Source: Deltaproteobacteria bacterium | GTDB lineage: Bacteria > Desulfobacterota > DSM-4660 > Desulfatiglandales > HGW-15 | DNA: 44,805 nt | NCBI GenBank assembly: GCA_016926135.1 | Contig: JAFGPH010000104.1 | Coordinates: forward strand, 1-44,805 | Reading direction: 5' to 3' | Shown: piece after piece, positions 31,927 through 42,650 of the stretch | Layout: each line of letters starts with the position of its first letter | How positions within the stretch are numbered: the first letter of the stretch is position 1 | Translations under genes and position numbers: made by a program | The notes under the pieces: model-generated | The model's input: only the letters and a program-made list of their open reading frames with translations | Told to the model about the DNA's origin: nothing | The model's database searches: none

Positions 31927-34620
31927 TCAGTGCGCTTCATCCCAGTTCTTCCCCGACCGCATATCCACCCGGAGAGGTACGCTGAGCGGGAAAACCCCTT
32001 CCATCTCCTCCCGAACCAGGGCGGAGACCCGGTCGATTTCAGGCTCCGGCACCTCGAAAACCAGCTCATCGTGCACCTGGAGGAGCATCCGGGTCTGGAG
32101 ACCTTCTCTCCCGAGCCTGCCGTGAATCCGGATCATGGCCTTCTTGATCAGATCCGCCGCCGTCCCCTGGATGGGGGTGTTGATGGCCATCCGCTCGGCC
32201 TCCCCCCGGATGATGCGGTTCTTGTGCTGGATGTCGGGCAGGTATCTCCTCCGGTTGAAGAGCGTGGTCACATATCCCCTCTCCTTGGCCGAGGTGATGA
32301 CCTCCGCCCGGTACTGAGCCACTCCCTTGTACCTTTCATAATAGGTGGAAATATAGTTCCTGGCCGTCTGCGGATCAATGCCCAACTCCTCGCTCAGCTT
32401 TTGGGGACCCATGCCGTAGATGATCCCGAAGTTGATGGCCTTGGCGATCCGCCGCATCGGAGGCGTGACCTCTTCCCCGGCCACGCCCATGACCTCGGAT
32501 GCGGTTCGGGTGTGAATGTCCTCTCCCTTTTGGAAGGCCTCGCGGAAGGCCGGATCGTTCGAGTAGTGGGCGAACACCCGGAGTTCCACCTGACTGTAGT
32601 CCGCGGAGAGGAGACGGCACCCTTCATCCGCGATGAAGCCCTTGCGGATCTCCCGGCCCTCTTCCCCCCTCACGGGAATGTTCTGGAGGTTGGGATTGCT
32701 GCTGCTGAGCCGTCCTGTGGCGGTGACGGTCTGATTGAATGAGGAGTGGATCCTTCCCGTAGCGGGGTGCACCATCTTCACCAGGGCGTCCAGGTAGGTG
32801 GATTTGAGTTTGGAGAGGGTTCGGTACCTCAGGATGAGTTTCGGAAGCCGGTACGGAAGCGCGGAAAGCCTCGTGAGCACCTTCACATCCGTGGAGTAAG
32901 CCCCGGTCTTGGAGGTCTTTTTCTGGACCGGGAGCTGCAGCTTTTCGAAAAGGACATGTCCGAGCTGCTGGGGGGATTGGATATTGAACTCCATGCCCGC
33001 CTCCGCATAGATCTCCTTTTCGATCTGATCGAGCTGGGCGGAAAAATCACGCGACATTTCCTGGAACAGGGGCGCGTCGATCCGGATTCCCCGGTGTTCC
33101 ATATCCACCAGCACGGGCACCAGGGCCATTTCCAGGTCGTAGAAGAGATCCTCGTTCCCTTCGGCCCGGAGACGCTCAGCCAGCAATGTCGACAGACGCA
33201 GGGTGATGTCCGCATCCTCGCAGGAGTACTCTTTGGCCCTCTCCAGATCCACCTCCGAGAAATTCCTCTGCTCCTTCCCTTTCCCCACCACCTCCTCGTA
33301 GGAGATCATCCTGTGGTTCAGAAAATGCTGGGCGAGGGCCCCCAGGTTGTGCTGCCGGAGGCCGGGGTTGATCACATAGGAGGCAACCATGGTGTCGAAA
33401 TGAATTCCTCTCAGATCGATTCCGTGCTCCTTCAGCACCAAGGCATCGTATTTGATATTCTGCCCGATTTTGGCTACCGTTTCGTCTTCCAGGACCCCTT
33501 TCAGCAGCCCCAGCGCCTTCCGGACACCCAGCTGCGGCGGGACCCCGGGGTACGCATGCGCGAGAGGGAGGTAGGTGGCCCGATTCTCCTCCAGAGCGAC
33601 GGAGACCCCCACCAGCCCGGCCTTCAACGGGTCCTCGCTGGTGGTCTCCGTATCCACCGCCATGAACCCCTTTTCCCGGATTTGCCGTACCAGGTCCTGC
33701 AGTTCCTCCTCAGAAAGACAGAGGCGGTACGCATGGGTCACGATCTCTTCCCGACGGGAGTACTGATCCCACAGGCCCCTGAACTCCAGTTCCCGGAAGA
33801 TGCCGCTGAGGGTCTCCGCGTCAGGCTCCCCCACCTTCAGATCCTCCACCTGGAGATCCAGCGGCGTGAAGCGATCGATCGTGACCAGCTTCTTGCTCAA
33901 TTCAGCCTCGGAGCGGGACTTCTCGAGGTTCTCCTTGAGCTTCTTCTTCTGAATCTCGGGGAGGTGCTCGAAGACGCCCTCCAGGGTCCCGAACCGCCGG
34001 ATCAGGTCCGCAGCCGTCTTTTCCCCCACACCACGAACCCCCGGAACATTGTCGCTCGTGTCCCCAGAGAGGCCCATGAGATCGATCACCTGCTCAGGCC
34101 GCAGACCGGATTCCCGGATGAAAGACTCATAATCGGTCACTCGGTCCTTCATGGTGTCCCACAGGGTGACGCGGGGGGAAAGGATCTGTCGGAAGTCCTT
34201 GTCCCCGGTAACGACCATTACCTCAAATCCCTTCTCTTCGGCCAGTCTCGCCAGGGTTCCGATGATGTCGTCCGCTTCGTAGCCCTCCTTTTCGATGAGG
34301 GCCACATTCAGGCCCTTCACGATGGCCCGGATATAAGGGATCTGCGGGATCAGGTCTTCCGGCATGGGCGGCCGCGTCGCCTTGTAGTCTTCGTACAGGC
34401 GGTGCCGGAAGGTCGGGCCCTTGGTGTCGAAGGCGATGGCCAGGTATTGCGGTTTCCGGTCCTCCATGAGCTTCAGGATCATCCTGGAAAAACCCAGAAC
34501 GGCGTTGGTGGGAAAGCCCTTGGAGTTGGAGAGGTTTCGGATGGCATGGTAGGCGCGGTGGACGTAGGAACTGCCGTCCACCAGGTAAACCAGCCTTTTC
34601 AATCCTTGTTGGGCACTCAT
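31927..34620 (-). CDS. polA: DNA polymerase I
   Basis: This 897-aa repair and Okazaki-fragment polymerase has three parts. The 5' nuclease spans about 10-300 (YLVDGSSYVHRAYHAIRNLS, then DNVPGVRGVGEKTA). The 3'-5' exonuclease follows with all motifs intact (AVDTETTSE, GQNIKYDAL, YSCEDADITL), so it should proofread. The polymerase has motif A DYSQVELRVFAHYS, motif B RRIAKAINFGIIYGMG and motif C QVHDELVFEVPE. The start ATG 34620 overlaps the stop of the upstream beta-flower gene by four bases; the longer frame is antiparallel noise across that gene. The length is normal for the family. Confidence 0.96.
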   Translation of the reverse strand: MSAQQGLKRLVYLVDGSSYVHRAYHAIRNLSNSKGFPTNAVLGFSRMILKLMEDRKPQYLAIAFDTKGPTFRHRLYEDYKATRPPMPEDLIPQIPYIRAIVKGLNVALIEKEGYEADDIIGTLARLAEEKGFEVMVVTGDKDFRQILSPRVTLWDTMKDRVTDYESFIRESGLRPEQVIDLMGLSGDTSDNVPGVRGVGEKTAADLIRRFGTLEGVFEHLPEIQKKKLKENLEKSRSEAELSKKLVTIDRFTPLDLQVEDLKVGEPDAETLSGIFRELEFRGLWDQYSRREEIVTHAYRLCLSEEELQDLVRQIREKGFMAVDTETTSEDPLKAGLVGVSVALEENRATYLPLAHAYPGVPPQLGVRKALGLLKGVLEDETVAKIGQNIKYDALVLKEHGIDLRGIHFDTMVASYVINPGLRQHNLGALAQHFLNHRMISYEEVVGKGKEQRNFSEVDLERAKEYSCEDADITLRLSTLLAERLRAEGNEDLFYDLEMALVPVLVDMEHRGIRIDAPLFQEMSRDFSAQLDQIEKEIYAEAGMEFNIQSPQQLGHVLFEKLQLPVQKKTSKTGAYSTDVKVLTRLSALPYRLPKLILRYRTLSKLKSTYLDALVKMVHPATGRIHSSFNQTVTATGRLSSSNPNLQNIPVRGEEGREIRKGFIADEGCRLLSADYSQVELRVFAHYSNDPAFREAFQKGEDIHTRTASEVMGVAGEEVTPPMRRIAKAINFGIIYGMGPQKLSEELGIDPQTARNYISTYYERYKGVAQYRAEVITSAKERGYVTTLFNRRRYLPDIQHKNRIIRGEAERMAINTPIQGTAADLIKKAMIRIHGRLGREGLQTRMLLQVHDELVFEVPEPEIDRVSALVREEMEGVFPLSVPLRVDMRSGKNWDEAH

Positions 34621-35078
34621 TTTTCGACTGGCGGTTTCACTGCCGCTGGAGCCCCCTGCCCGGCCGGAGGGCTCGGGGCGGGGGATTGGGTGGAGGGCTT
34701 CGGGCGATATCGGACAGCGAGGCCCTGACTCAGCAACTCGGCGAGATCCCCCGCCGCCACCTTGAACGCCAGCTTGGGCATGGTGGGAGCGCCCCACCTG
34801 GGCTTCATCTCGTCCAGGGGAATCCGTTTCCCCTTGGCAGGCGACTGGAAGATACGCACCGGGCACGTGGTGTATGTGAAGCCGATCCTCTCCCCCCCGT
34901 GGTTGAAGAGAATCTCGTCCCGGAACCAGCCCAGGTGCCGGCCGTTGAAGCCGTACACGTTTTCCGCCTCGTAGAGGTAAGCGGCCGGCAAACCTTCCCA
35001 CAGGTAAATGGTGTTGTGAAAATCATCGGCGATAAAGGCTACGGCCTGGCCGTCCTTGTTGTAAAGCGTCTTCTCCAT
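34617..35078 (-). CDS. 4-fold beta-flower domain protein, coupled to polA
   Basis: This 153-aa small protein has YNKDGQAVAFIADDFHNTIY, then LWEGLPAAYLYEAENVYGFNG and HLGWFRDEILFNHGGERIGF. This is a repeat of short beta-hairpins with the pattern of the 4-fold beta-flower domain. A proline-rich, low-complexity tail (PSTQSPAPSPPAGQGAPAAV) ends it. No function is established for the domain. The start ATG 35078 lies 12 bases after the RNase Y stop, and its stop overlaps the polA start, so it sits inside a DNA/RNA metabolism operon. No signal peptide is seen. Confidence 0.75.
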   Translation of the reverse strand: MEKTLYNKDGQAVAFIADDFHNTIYLWEGLPAAYLYEAENVYGFNGRHLGWFRDEILFNHGGERIGFTYTTCPVRIFQSPAKGKRIPLDEMKPRWGAPTMPKLAFKVAAGDLAELLSQGLAVRYRPKPSTQSPAPSPPAGQGAPAAVKPPVEK

Positions 35079-35089
35079 GTCTCAACCCC

Positions 35090-36655
35090 TCAACGGGCGT
35101 ACTCCACCGCCCGGGTCTCCCGGATGACGGTCACCTTGATCTGTCCGGGATAGGTGAGTTCCTTTTCGATCTTTTTTGCAATATCCTTGCACAGAAGGAA
35201 GGAGTGGTCGTCGTCCACCTGCTTGCCCTCCACGATGATCCGGATCTCGCGGCCCGCCTGAATGGCGTAGGACTTGGTAACCCCGTTAAAGGAAAGGGCG
35301 ATCTTCTCGAGTTCGTCGAGCCGCTTCACATACGACTCCAGCATCTCCTGCCGCGCCCCCGGCCTCGCTCCCGAGAGGGTGTCGGCCGCCTGCACCAGGA
35401 TGTCCAGGATGGACTCGGTCGGAATCTCTTCGTGGTGGGCCGCGATGGCGTGGACCACGGCATTCGACTCGCCGTATTTTTTGGCCAGATCGGCCCCGAT
35501 CGCTGCATGAGGCCCCTCCACCTCATGATCCACGGCCTTTCCGATGTCATGGAGGAGTCCTGCCCGCTTCGCGTTCTTGACGTGGAGCCCCAGTTCCGAG
35601 GCCATGATCCCGCACAGAAAGCCGACCTCCCTCGAATGCTGGAGCACATTCTGGGCATAGCTGGTCCTGTACTTGAGCCGCCCGATCACTTTGATCAGCT
35701 CGGGATCAATGCCGTGCACCCCGACGTCAAAAGCGGCCTGCTCCCCTGCATCCTTGATACCGGCCTCGATCTCCTTGGTGACCTTCTCCACCATCTCCTC
35801 GATCCGGGCAGGATGAATCCGGCCGTCCTCGATCAGCCGCTCCAGGGCGATCTTGGCCACCTCTCTTCTCACGGGATTGAATCCGGAAAGGATGACGGCT
35901 TCCGGGGTGTCGTCGATGATGATGTCGATCCCCGTCGCCGCCTCGATGGCCCGGATGTTCCTCCCCTCCCTGCCGATGATCCGGCCCTTCATCTCTTCGT
36001 TGGGGAGACTGACGACAGAAACGGTCTTCTCAGCCACGTAATCGCCGGCATACCGCTTGATGGCCAGTCCGATGATCTCCTGCGCCTTCCGGCCTGCCGC
36101 CTCCCGCGTCTCCGTCTCGATCCGACGCATGAGCTTGGCCGCCTCGTGCCTGGCCTCTTCCTCCATGGAAGCCATCAGCAGGGTCTTGGCCTCCTCGCAA
36201 GAGAGCCCCGCCACCCTCTCCAGTTCCTGGCGCTGGTTCGTCAGCAGGCTCTCGTATTCGGCCTGCCTCTTTTTCATCTCCTCTTCAGCCAGTTCCAGGT
36301 CCTTTTCCCGCTTGCCGGACTTCTTCTCCCTCTGCTCGTATTGCTCGATCTTTTTGTCCAGGGTCTCCTCTTTGTGGAGGAGCCTCTTTTCGTGCAACTG
36401 CAGCTGTTCCTTCTTCTCCTGGGACTCCTTCTCGAAATCCACTTTCATCTGGTAAAAGGCGTCTTTTGCCTTAAGCGCCGACTCCCGCTTGATGGACTTG
36501 GCCGTCTTGTGCGCCTCGTTGATGATCTTCCTGGAGTACTCGCGGATGGAGTCATACTGCTTCTCCAGGATTCTCTTGCGCACCCAAAGACCGATCAGCA
36601 GGCCCAGCAGGATCCCGCCGGCGGCAACCACACTATGCATCCATGTCATAGCCAT
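35090..36655 (-). CDS. rny: ribonuclease Y
   Basis: This 521-aa membrane-anchored endoribonuclease initiates mRNA decay. One N-terminal membrane span ([17 protein letters not shown]) is followed by a long coiled coil to about residue 200. A KH domain ([20 protein letters not shown]) and an HD domain ([15 protein letters not shown], then [15 protein letters not shown] and [10 protein letters not shown]) complete it. The length matches the family. The candidate 6S RNA and zapA lie upstream on the same strand; the beta-flower and polA genes follow within 12 bases and by overlap. Confidence 0.96.
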   Translation of the reverse strand: MAMTWMHSVVAAGGILLGLLIGLWVRKRILEKQYDSIREYSRKIINEAHKTAKSIKRESALKAKDAFYQMKVDFEKESQEKKEQLQLHEKRLLHKEETLDKKIEQYEQREKKSGKREKDLELAEEEMKKRQAEYESLLTNQRQELERVAGLSCEEAKTLLMASMEEEARHEAAKLMRRIETETREAAGRKAQEIIGLAIKRYAGDYVAEKTVSVVSLPNEEMKGRIIGREGRNIRAIEAATGIDIIIDDTPEAVILSGFNPVRREVAKIALERLIEDGRIHPARIEEMVEKVTKEIEAGIKDAGEQAAFDVGVHGIDPELIKVIGRLKYRTSYAQNVLQHSREVGFLCGIMASELGLHVKNAKRAGLLHDIGKAVDHEVEGPHAAIGADLAKKYGESNAVVHAIAAHHEEIPTESILDILVQAADTLSGARPGARQEMLESYVKRLDELEKIALSFNGVTKSYAIQAGREIRIIVEGKQVDDDHSFLLCKDIAKKIEKELTYPGQIKVTVIRETRAVEYAR

Positions 36656-36775
36656 CCCCGATCCTGATTCCCCAGACGAAGGGGTACCATGATGTACTCT
36701 AAAATTCAGACACTCTCAGGCTTGCGGCTCAATAATGAGGAAGGGACCCTGGGGGAGAACAGTAGAAAGGAACTT

Positions 36776-36802
36776 GCTCGCCCGGCTTGAAAACCGGCGA
36801 GC
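36776..36802 (-). terminator. GC-rich hairpin downstream of the candidate 6S RNA
   Basis: On the minus strand GCTCGCC-GG pairs with CCG-GGCGAGC, a nine-pair stem with one bulge and an eight-base loop. Only AAGTTCCTTTCT follows, so the T-run is weak. It could mark the 3' end of the small RNA before rny. Confidence 0.4.
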
Positions 36803-36804
36803 CT

Positions 36805-36946
36805 TGCTGAGTGCACCATATCGATCGAACAGAGGACGGAGAACCGTTTCTCTTTCTTCCCCCGGCGCAAGGGGATTTCTGAAACCTGAACACCGGGCGA
36901 GAACGGCCAAAACCAGCACCGCCCATCCTCTCTGTTCCTCAGAACG
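36805..36946 (-). ncRNA. ssrS: candidate 6S RNA between zapA and rny
   Basis: The 301-base gap between zapA and rny holds no credible gene but a strongly foldable stretch. A closing stem joins GAACAGAG (937..930) with CTCTGTTC (834..827), extended by GGA/TCC after a bulge and possibly by CTGAG/CTCAG outside. Inside, CCGTTCTC pairs with GAGAAACGG around a CCCC/GGGG apical hairpin, leaving large single-stranded sides like the 6S central bubble. 6S RNA next to zapA is a widespread arrangement. No covariance search was possible, so ends and identity are tentative. Confidence 0.5.
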
Positions 36947-36956
36947 TATCATTCTA

Positions 36957-37316
36957 CTATCCACTCGGGGTCGCTTCCTCCGGCCGCGCCGGGTCCGCAT
37001 TGCCTGCTCTCCGCCCGACTGCGGCAAGGGATTCATCCATCGCAGAGTCGATATGCCGGATGAGTGCCTCCGTCTGAATGCGGACCGTTGACCGCAGCTC
37101 GTCTCTTTCTTTGATAACCTTGAAATAGTCCCCTGCAATGCTGAGGGCGGCCAGGATCGCCGTCTTTTTCTCGGTAAGCCTTTTTTCCGGGTCGTCCGCC
37201 TCCCTCAATTTGGTGTTCACATACTCGGCAAGTCGCAGGATTTCCTCCTCATCTCCATCGCTCTTGAGGAGATACTCGTGATCGCCGATCGTCACCCTGA
37301 GAGGCTCCATCTTCAA
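36957..37316 (-). CDS. zapA: cell-division protein ZapA
   Basis: This protein of about 119 aa stabilises FtsZ bundles at mid-cell. It has the family opening LRVTIGDHEYLLKSDGDEEE, then LAEYVNTKLREA and KKTAILAALSIAGDYFKV, and a C-terminal helix. The start is either TTG 37316, which has AGGAG six bases ahead, or ATG 37310; the ribosome-binding-site spacing favours TTG. The tail after residue 105 (RAGNADPARPEEATPSG) is variable. The gene lies 40 bases after zapB and just before the 6S candidate. Confidence 0.92.
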   Translation of the reverse strand: MKMEPLRVTIGDHEYLLKSDGDEEEILRLAEYVNTKLREADDPEKRLTEKKTAILAALSIAGDYFKVIKERDELRSTVRIQTEALIRHIDSAMDESLAAVGRRAGNADPARPEEATPSG

Positions 37317-37356
37317 TCTGGACTCCTACCGGACCGCCGCGCCTCTTTAAAACCCG

Positions 37357-37596
37357 TCAGATCCCCAGTTGCTCGATCTTCTCCAAAAGGGATACAATTT
37401 TCTGCCTGGCCTTGTCCCTCGTCTCTCTCAATGTATCTACTTCGCCGGAAAGGATCACGATCTTTTCCTCCTGACCGCGGACTCTCTCCTTCAGATCCTC
37501 TTTTTCCCTCTGTATGGAAGCCACATATTGGATCAACCGCTCGATCTTTTCTTCAAGCATTTGAAATTGTTCTATTTCGTCAACTTTTTGTGTCAT
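37357..37596 (-). CDS. zapB: cell-division protein ZapB-like coiled coil
   Basis: This 79-aa all-helical protein (DEIEQFQMLEEKIERLIQYV, then KEDLKERVRGQEEKIVIL) bears the heptad pattern and size of ZapB. ZapB joins ZapA and helps place the Z ring. ATG 37596 is chosen because GAGGAAAGG precedes it; the longer frame has no such site and crosses the promoter. It is the first gene of the zapB-zapA-6S-rny transcription unit. Confidence 0.8.
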   Translation of the reverse strand: MTQKVDEIEQFQMLEEKIERLIQYVASIQREKEDLKERVRGQEEKIVILSGEVDTLRETRDKARQKIVSLLEKIEQLGI

Positions 37597-37648
37597 CAAC
37601 CTTTCCTCTCGTTTAGAACAAATTCTACATGATCGGTCATATGGTTTG

Positions 37649-37677
37649 ATTGTATCTTTGACGGGATGCAAGGTCAA
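37649..37677 (-). promoter_or_regulatory. sigma70 promoter of zapB-zapA
   Basis: On the minus strand, TTGACC (677..672), a 17-base spacer and TACAAT (654..649) are both five-of-six matches. The predicted start near 37642 gives a leader of about 45 bases before the zapB ATG. Confidence 0.75.
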
Positions 37678-37703
37678 TAAAAAAGACAAGCCATAGGCTT
37701 GCC
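37678..37703 (-). terminator. rho-independent terminator of the atp operon
   Basis: On the minus strand GGCAAGCC-TAT-GGCTTGTC forms a stem with a three-base loop and is followed by a T-run (TTTTTT at 37684..37679). It begins 33 bases after the atpC stop and directly precedes the zapB promoter. Confidence 0.85.
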
Positions 37704-37735
37704 TTTTCTCTATCAATTAGGATTAATTGAACCCA

Positions 37736-38146
37736 CTATTTTTTCTTTTCAGCAATTTTCAGTCTCGCAAGGGATCTCCGCAAAGCCGCCTCCGCCCGAG
37801 GCACGTCGATGTCCTCCGTCTTCCTGTCCTTGGTCAACCTCTCCCGGGCCCTCTCCATGGCACGCCGGGCCCGTTCCATATCAATCTCCGAAGCACTCTC
37901 GGCCGCATCCACCAGGATGGAAACCCGGTCATCGGAGACCTCTGCAAAGCCCGTGGTCACGGAGAAGATGCCCTTTTCTGAACCGGCGGTGTATCTCAAT
38001 TCCCCCGGCACGATTCCAGAGAGGAAATGGACATGGCCGGGCAGGATTCCAAACTCCCCCAGGGTTCCCGGTGCGACCACCATGTCGACCTCTGCACTCA
38101 CCATGACCTTGGCGGGTGTGACAACTTCCAGATGAAGTTTCCCCAT
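37736..38146 (-). CDS. atpC: F1 ATP synthase epsilon subunit
   Basis: This 136-aa rotor subunit has the N-terminal beta-barrel sequence LHLEVVTPAKVMVSAEVDMV, then GTLGEFGILPGHVHFLSGI and GFAEVSDDRVSILVDAAESA. A two-helix C-terminal domain follows (ARRAMERARERLTKD). That domain is complete, so it can adopt the inhibitory up-conformation known in the family. It is the last gene of the operon, followed at once by a strong terminator; the atpD stop is 28 bases upstream. Confidence 0.95.
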   Translation of the reverse strand: MGKLHLEVVTPAKVMVSAEVDMVVAPGTLGEFGILPGHVHFLSGIVPGELRYTAGSEKGIFSVTTGFAEVSDDRVSILVDAAESASEIDMERARRAMERARERLTKDRKTEDIDVPRAEAALRRSLARLKIAEKKK

Positions 38147-38174
38147 TAGCGCTTCCTCTCCCGGGCCTCATTCG

Positions 38175-39623
<1,449 letters not shown>

Positions 39624-39647
39624 TCATCATTCGATCGGGGCGTTCGT

Positions 39648-39662
39648 CCGGCCGCAGGCCGG
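39648..39662. repeat. GC-rich hairpin between atpG and atpD
   Basis: CCGGCC and GGCCGG are exact arms around GCA in the 96-base spacer 39594-39689. No T-run follows. It may tune atpG/atpD stoichiometry by protecting the transcript, which is a guess. Confidence 0.45.
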
Positions 39663-39689
39663 CATGGCCCTCCCCTGCTTCCCGGAATC

Positions 39690-40559
39690 TCACCGGAGGG
39701 CCTCGGCTCCGCCTACGATGTCCATCAGTTCCTTGGTGATGGCCGCCTGGCGCGCCTTGTTGTAAGCCAGCGTCAGACTCTCCACCAGATCGGAGCAGTT
39801 TTTTGTGGCATTGTCCATGGCCGCCATGCGGGCCGCGTGCTCGCTCGTCTCCTGCTGCAGAAAGGCATTGTAGATCTGCACGCTCAGATGTTTGGGAAGC
39901 AGGTCCACGAGCAACTGCTCGCTGCTCGGCTCGTAGAGGTACTCGGCCGCTTCCCGGCCGCCCTCCACGTTCCCCGGCGGCTCGATCGGAATCAGCCTGA
40001 CCAGGGTCGGCTCCTGCCTGGCCATGCCCAGGAAGCGGGAGAAAAGCATGTACACCTCATCCACCTCGCCGGCCAAATACCGATCCATGTATCCCTTGGC
40101 CATCTTGTCGACAAATGAAAAGTTGATCTTTCCGTAGAGTCCCGTGTGGCTCTCGGTGATCGGGAAGGTCTTCTTCTTGAAGGAATCCCTGCCTTTTTTC
40201 CCGATCGTGGTGAGGCTGCACGCCACATCTCCGGACTGACGCTCCTTGAGCCACTTCTCCGCCCTCGCAATGGAGTTCACGTTAAAACTGCCGCACAGCC
40301 CCCGGTCCGCCGTGAAATGAAGGAGCTCCAGCCGGGCCACCTTCTCCCGCTTCACGAGGAGCGGATGGATCTCCGGATCGATCCGGCTTGAGAGATTTTG
40401 GAGCACCTCGAAAAACTTTTTCGCGTAGGGGGCGAAGTTCTCCATCTTGACCTGGGTGGTGCGGAGCTTCGAGGCAGCCACCATATTCATGGCCCGGGTG
40501 ATCTGTCGGGTCTTTCCGACCGCACTGATCTTGCGCTTGATATCTCGTAGGGTCGCCAT
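39690..40559 (-). CDS. atpG: F1 ATP synthase gamma subunit
   Basis: This 289-aa central stalk subunit opens with TLRDIKRKISAVGKTRQITR and AMNMVAASKL, the long N-terminal helix. TADRGLCGSFNVN is the conserved core motif. ARMAAMDNATKNCSDLVESL and YNKARQAAITKELMDIVGGA form the C-terminal helix that turns inside the alpha-beta ring. The length is normal and the frame intact; the atpA stop is 23 bases upstream. Confidence 0.96.
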   Translation of the reverse strand: MATLRDIKRKISAVGKTRQITRAMNMVAASKLRTTQVKMENFAPYAKKFFEVLQNLSSRIDPEIHPLLVKREKVARLELLHFTADRGLCGSFNVNSIARAEKWLKERQSGDVACSLTTIGKKGRDSFKKKTFPITESHTGLYGKINFSFVDKMAKGYMDRYLAGEVDEVYMLFSRFLGMARQEPTLVRLIPIEPPGNVEGGREAAEYLYEPSSEQLLVDLLPKHLSVQIYNAFLQQETSEHAARMAAMDNATKNCSDLVESLTLAYNKARQAAITKELMDIVGGAEALR

Positions 40560-40582
40560 CTATCCTCTCCGCTTCCGGCTCC

Positions 40583-42100
40583 TCACTTAGAAGAGGGTTG
40601 AAAAACGCCCTTGAACTCGTCCAGGGCCTTCCGCATCTTCCCGTCCAGTTCCGGACTGATGTCGTTCTTGTCCCGGATTTCATCCAGCAGGTCCCGGTGT
40701 TTTTCGTTCATGAACTCCAGCATCTGCTTCTCATAGGCGGCGACGGACTCCACGGGCCACTCGTCCAGGTACCCGTTGGTCCCGGCAAAAAGAATCATCA
40801 CCTGCTTCTCCGCAGGCATGGGCTGATACTGAGGCTGCTTCAGGATCTCCACCAGCCTGCGGCCCCGGTTCAACTGGCGCTGGGTCGACTTGTCCAGGTC
40901 GCTTCCGAACTGGGCGAATGCCTCCAACTCCCGGAACTGGGCCATGTCCAGGCGGAGGCTTCCGGCCACCTTCTTCATGGCCTTGGTCTGGGCCGCTCCG
41001 CCGACCCTGGAGACCGACAGACCCACATTGATGGCGGGACGGACGCCGGAGAAAAAGAGACTAGGTTCCAGGTAGACCTGCCCGTCGGTAATGGAGATCA
41101 CGTTGGTGGGGATGTAGGCGGAAACGTCTCCGGCCTGGGTTTCGATGATGGGAAGCGCCGTGAGCGAGCCACCGCCCAGCTTGTCGTTCAGCTTGGCCGA
41201 GCGCTCGAGCAGCCGGGAGTGGTTGTAGAAAATGTCACCGGGGAAGGCCTCCCTTCCGGGGGGTCGCCGCAGCAGGAGCGAAACCTGCCGGTAGGCCACC
41301 GCCTGCTTGGAGAGATCGTCGTAAATGATCAGGGCGTGCCGGCCCGAATCCCGGTAGTACTCGCCGATGGCGCATCCGGCGTAAGGCGCGATGTACTGCT
41401 GGGTGGCCGGATCGCTCGCGCAGGCGGAGACCACGGTAGTGTATTCCATGGCCCCGTGCCGTCTCAGCACGTCCACCACCTGAGCGACCGTGGACTTCTT
41501 CTGGCCCACCGCCACATAGATGCAGAAGACGCCTGCGCCCTTCTGGTTGATGATCGCATCCACGCCGATGGCGGTTTTCCCGATCTGCCGGTCCCCGATG
41601 ATCAGCTCCCGCTGCCCCCTTCCGACAGGCGTCATGGCGTCAATGGCCTTGAGCCCCGTGTACATGGACTCTCTTACAGGCTGACGCGCGATGACCCCCG
41701 GGGCCACCATCTCGATTCTTCGAAACTCTTTTGCCTGGATGGGCCCCTTGCCGTCGATGGGGATTCCCACCGCGTCGATCACCCTTCCCAGCACCGGTTC
41801 ACCCACGGGGATTTCGGCGATGCGGCCGGTCCGCTTGACAATGTCGCCCTCCTTGATCTTGGTGTCGTCCCCCATGACCGCGACGCCGACATTGTCCTCC
41901 TCCAGATTCAGGCAGAGACCGTAGATACCGCCGGGCATCTCCAGCATCTCCATGGCCATGGCATTTTCCACCCCGTAGACACGGGCAACGCCGTCGCCCA
42001 CGGAAAGGACCACCCCGGTCTCACTCATTTCGATCTTTTTCTCGTAATCCCTGATCTGGCCTCTTATGACCTGACTGATCTCCTCGGCTTTGATATCCAT
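40583..42100 (-). CDS. atpA: F1 ATP synthase alpha subunit
   Basis: This 505-aa non-catalytic nucleotide-binding subunit opens with [39 protein letters not shown] is the beta-barrel, [15 protein letters not shown] the P-loop, and [20 protein letters not shown] the Walker B region followed by [15 protein letters not shown]. The start ATG 42100 follows GAGGGAAGG; a GTG twelve bases upstream is less likely. It lies 16 bases after the atpH stop. Confidence 0.97.
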   Translation of the reverse strand: MDIKAEEISQVIRGQIRDYEKKIEMSETGVVLSVGDGVARVYGVENAMAMEMLEMPGGIYGLCLNLEEDNVGVAVMGDDTKIKEGDIVKRTGRIAEIPVGEPVLGRVIDAVGIPIDGKGPIQAKEFRRIEMVAPGVIARQPVRESMYTGLKAIDAMTPVGRGQRELIIGDRQIGKTAIGVDAIINQKGAGVFCIYVAVGQKKSTVAQVVDVLRRHGAMEYTTVVSACASDPATQQYIAPYAGCAIGEYYRDSGRHALIIYDDLSKQAVAYRQVSLLLRRPPGREAFPGDIFYNHSRLLERSAKLNDKLGGGSLTALPIIETQAGDVSAYIPTNVISITDGQVYLEPSLFFSGVRPAINVGLSVSRVGGAAQTKAMKKVAGSLRLDMAQFRELEAFAQFGSDLDKSTQRQLNRGRRLVEILKQPQYQPMPAEKQVMILFAGTNGYLDEWPVESVAAYEKQMLEFMNEKHRDLLDEIRDKNDISPELDGKMRKALDEFKGVFQPSSK

Positions 42101-42116
42101 GCCTTCCCTCACCCCT

Positions 42117-42650
42117 TTATCGTGGTTCTCTCAGACCCCTCAAGTGGGTCTTGATGCTTCCATCCAGAACGAGGTCTCCGATCCTGACGACAATCCCGCC
42201 GATCAAACCCCTGTCCTCCCGGACCTTCATCTTGATCGTCTTGGAGGTCAGATCTCCCAGTGCCCTCTCCAGCCTCGCGCGGGCATCGGCCTGAAGGGGC
42301 CTGGCCACTATGACTTCGGCACGGGCCAGGTTGGAAATCTCATCGGCGAGCTTTTCATAGTGCTCCTGGATGCTCCCGACCACCCCGATCCGGCCCCTGT
42401 CCAGGAGCAGATGGAGGAAATTTCTGACCAGGCTCGAAAGGGGGGTGCTCACCAGCACCTTCTCCAGAATGCTCTTTCGATCCTCCACGGTGAAAACGGG
42501 GCTGGACACCACCCGGGCGAGTTCCGGATGGTCCCGAAAGATCTTCACGAATCCCTTCAGGTCCTCACCGTAAGCCGGGATTTTCCCGTCCTCCTGCGCA
42601 AGGCTGAACAGGGCCTTGGCATAGCGCTTCGAAACCTTCGATCCGATCAA
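42117..42650 (-). CDS. atpH: F1 ATP synthase delta subunit (OSCP-like)
   Basis: This 177-aa protein links the F1 head to the peripheral stalk. [20 protein letters not shown] opens the helical N-domain. [20 protein letters not shown] and the end [20 protein letters not shown] are the conserved delta signature. It overlaps the stop of the b-subunit gene by four bases (ATGA), showing translational coupling in the stalk genes. Confidence 0.94.
   Translation of the reverse strand: MIGSKVSKRYAKALFSLAQEDGKIPAYGEDLKGFVKIFRDHPELARVVSSPVFTVEDRKSILEKVLVSTPLSSLVRNFLHLLLDRGRIGVVGSIQEHYEKLADEISNLARAEVIVARPLQADARARLERALGDLTSKTIKMKVREDRGLIGGIVVRIGDLVLDGSIKTHLRGLREPR

Noticed and set aside
36716..37138. 140-aa open frame overlapping zapA and the intergenic RNA
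   Set aside because: It has no homology I recognise, overlaps zapA in another frame, and the region is better explained by RNA structure.
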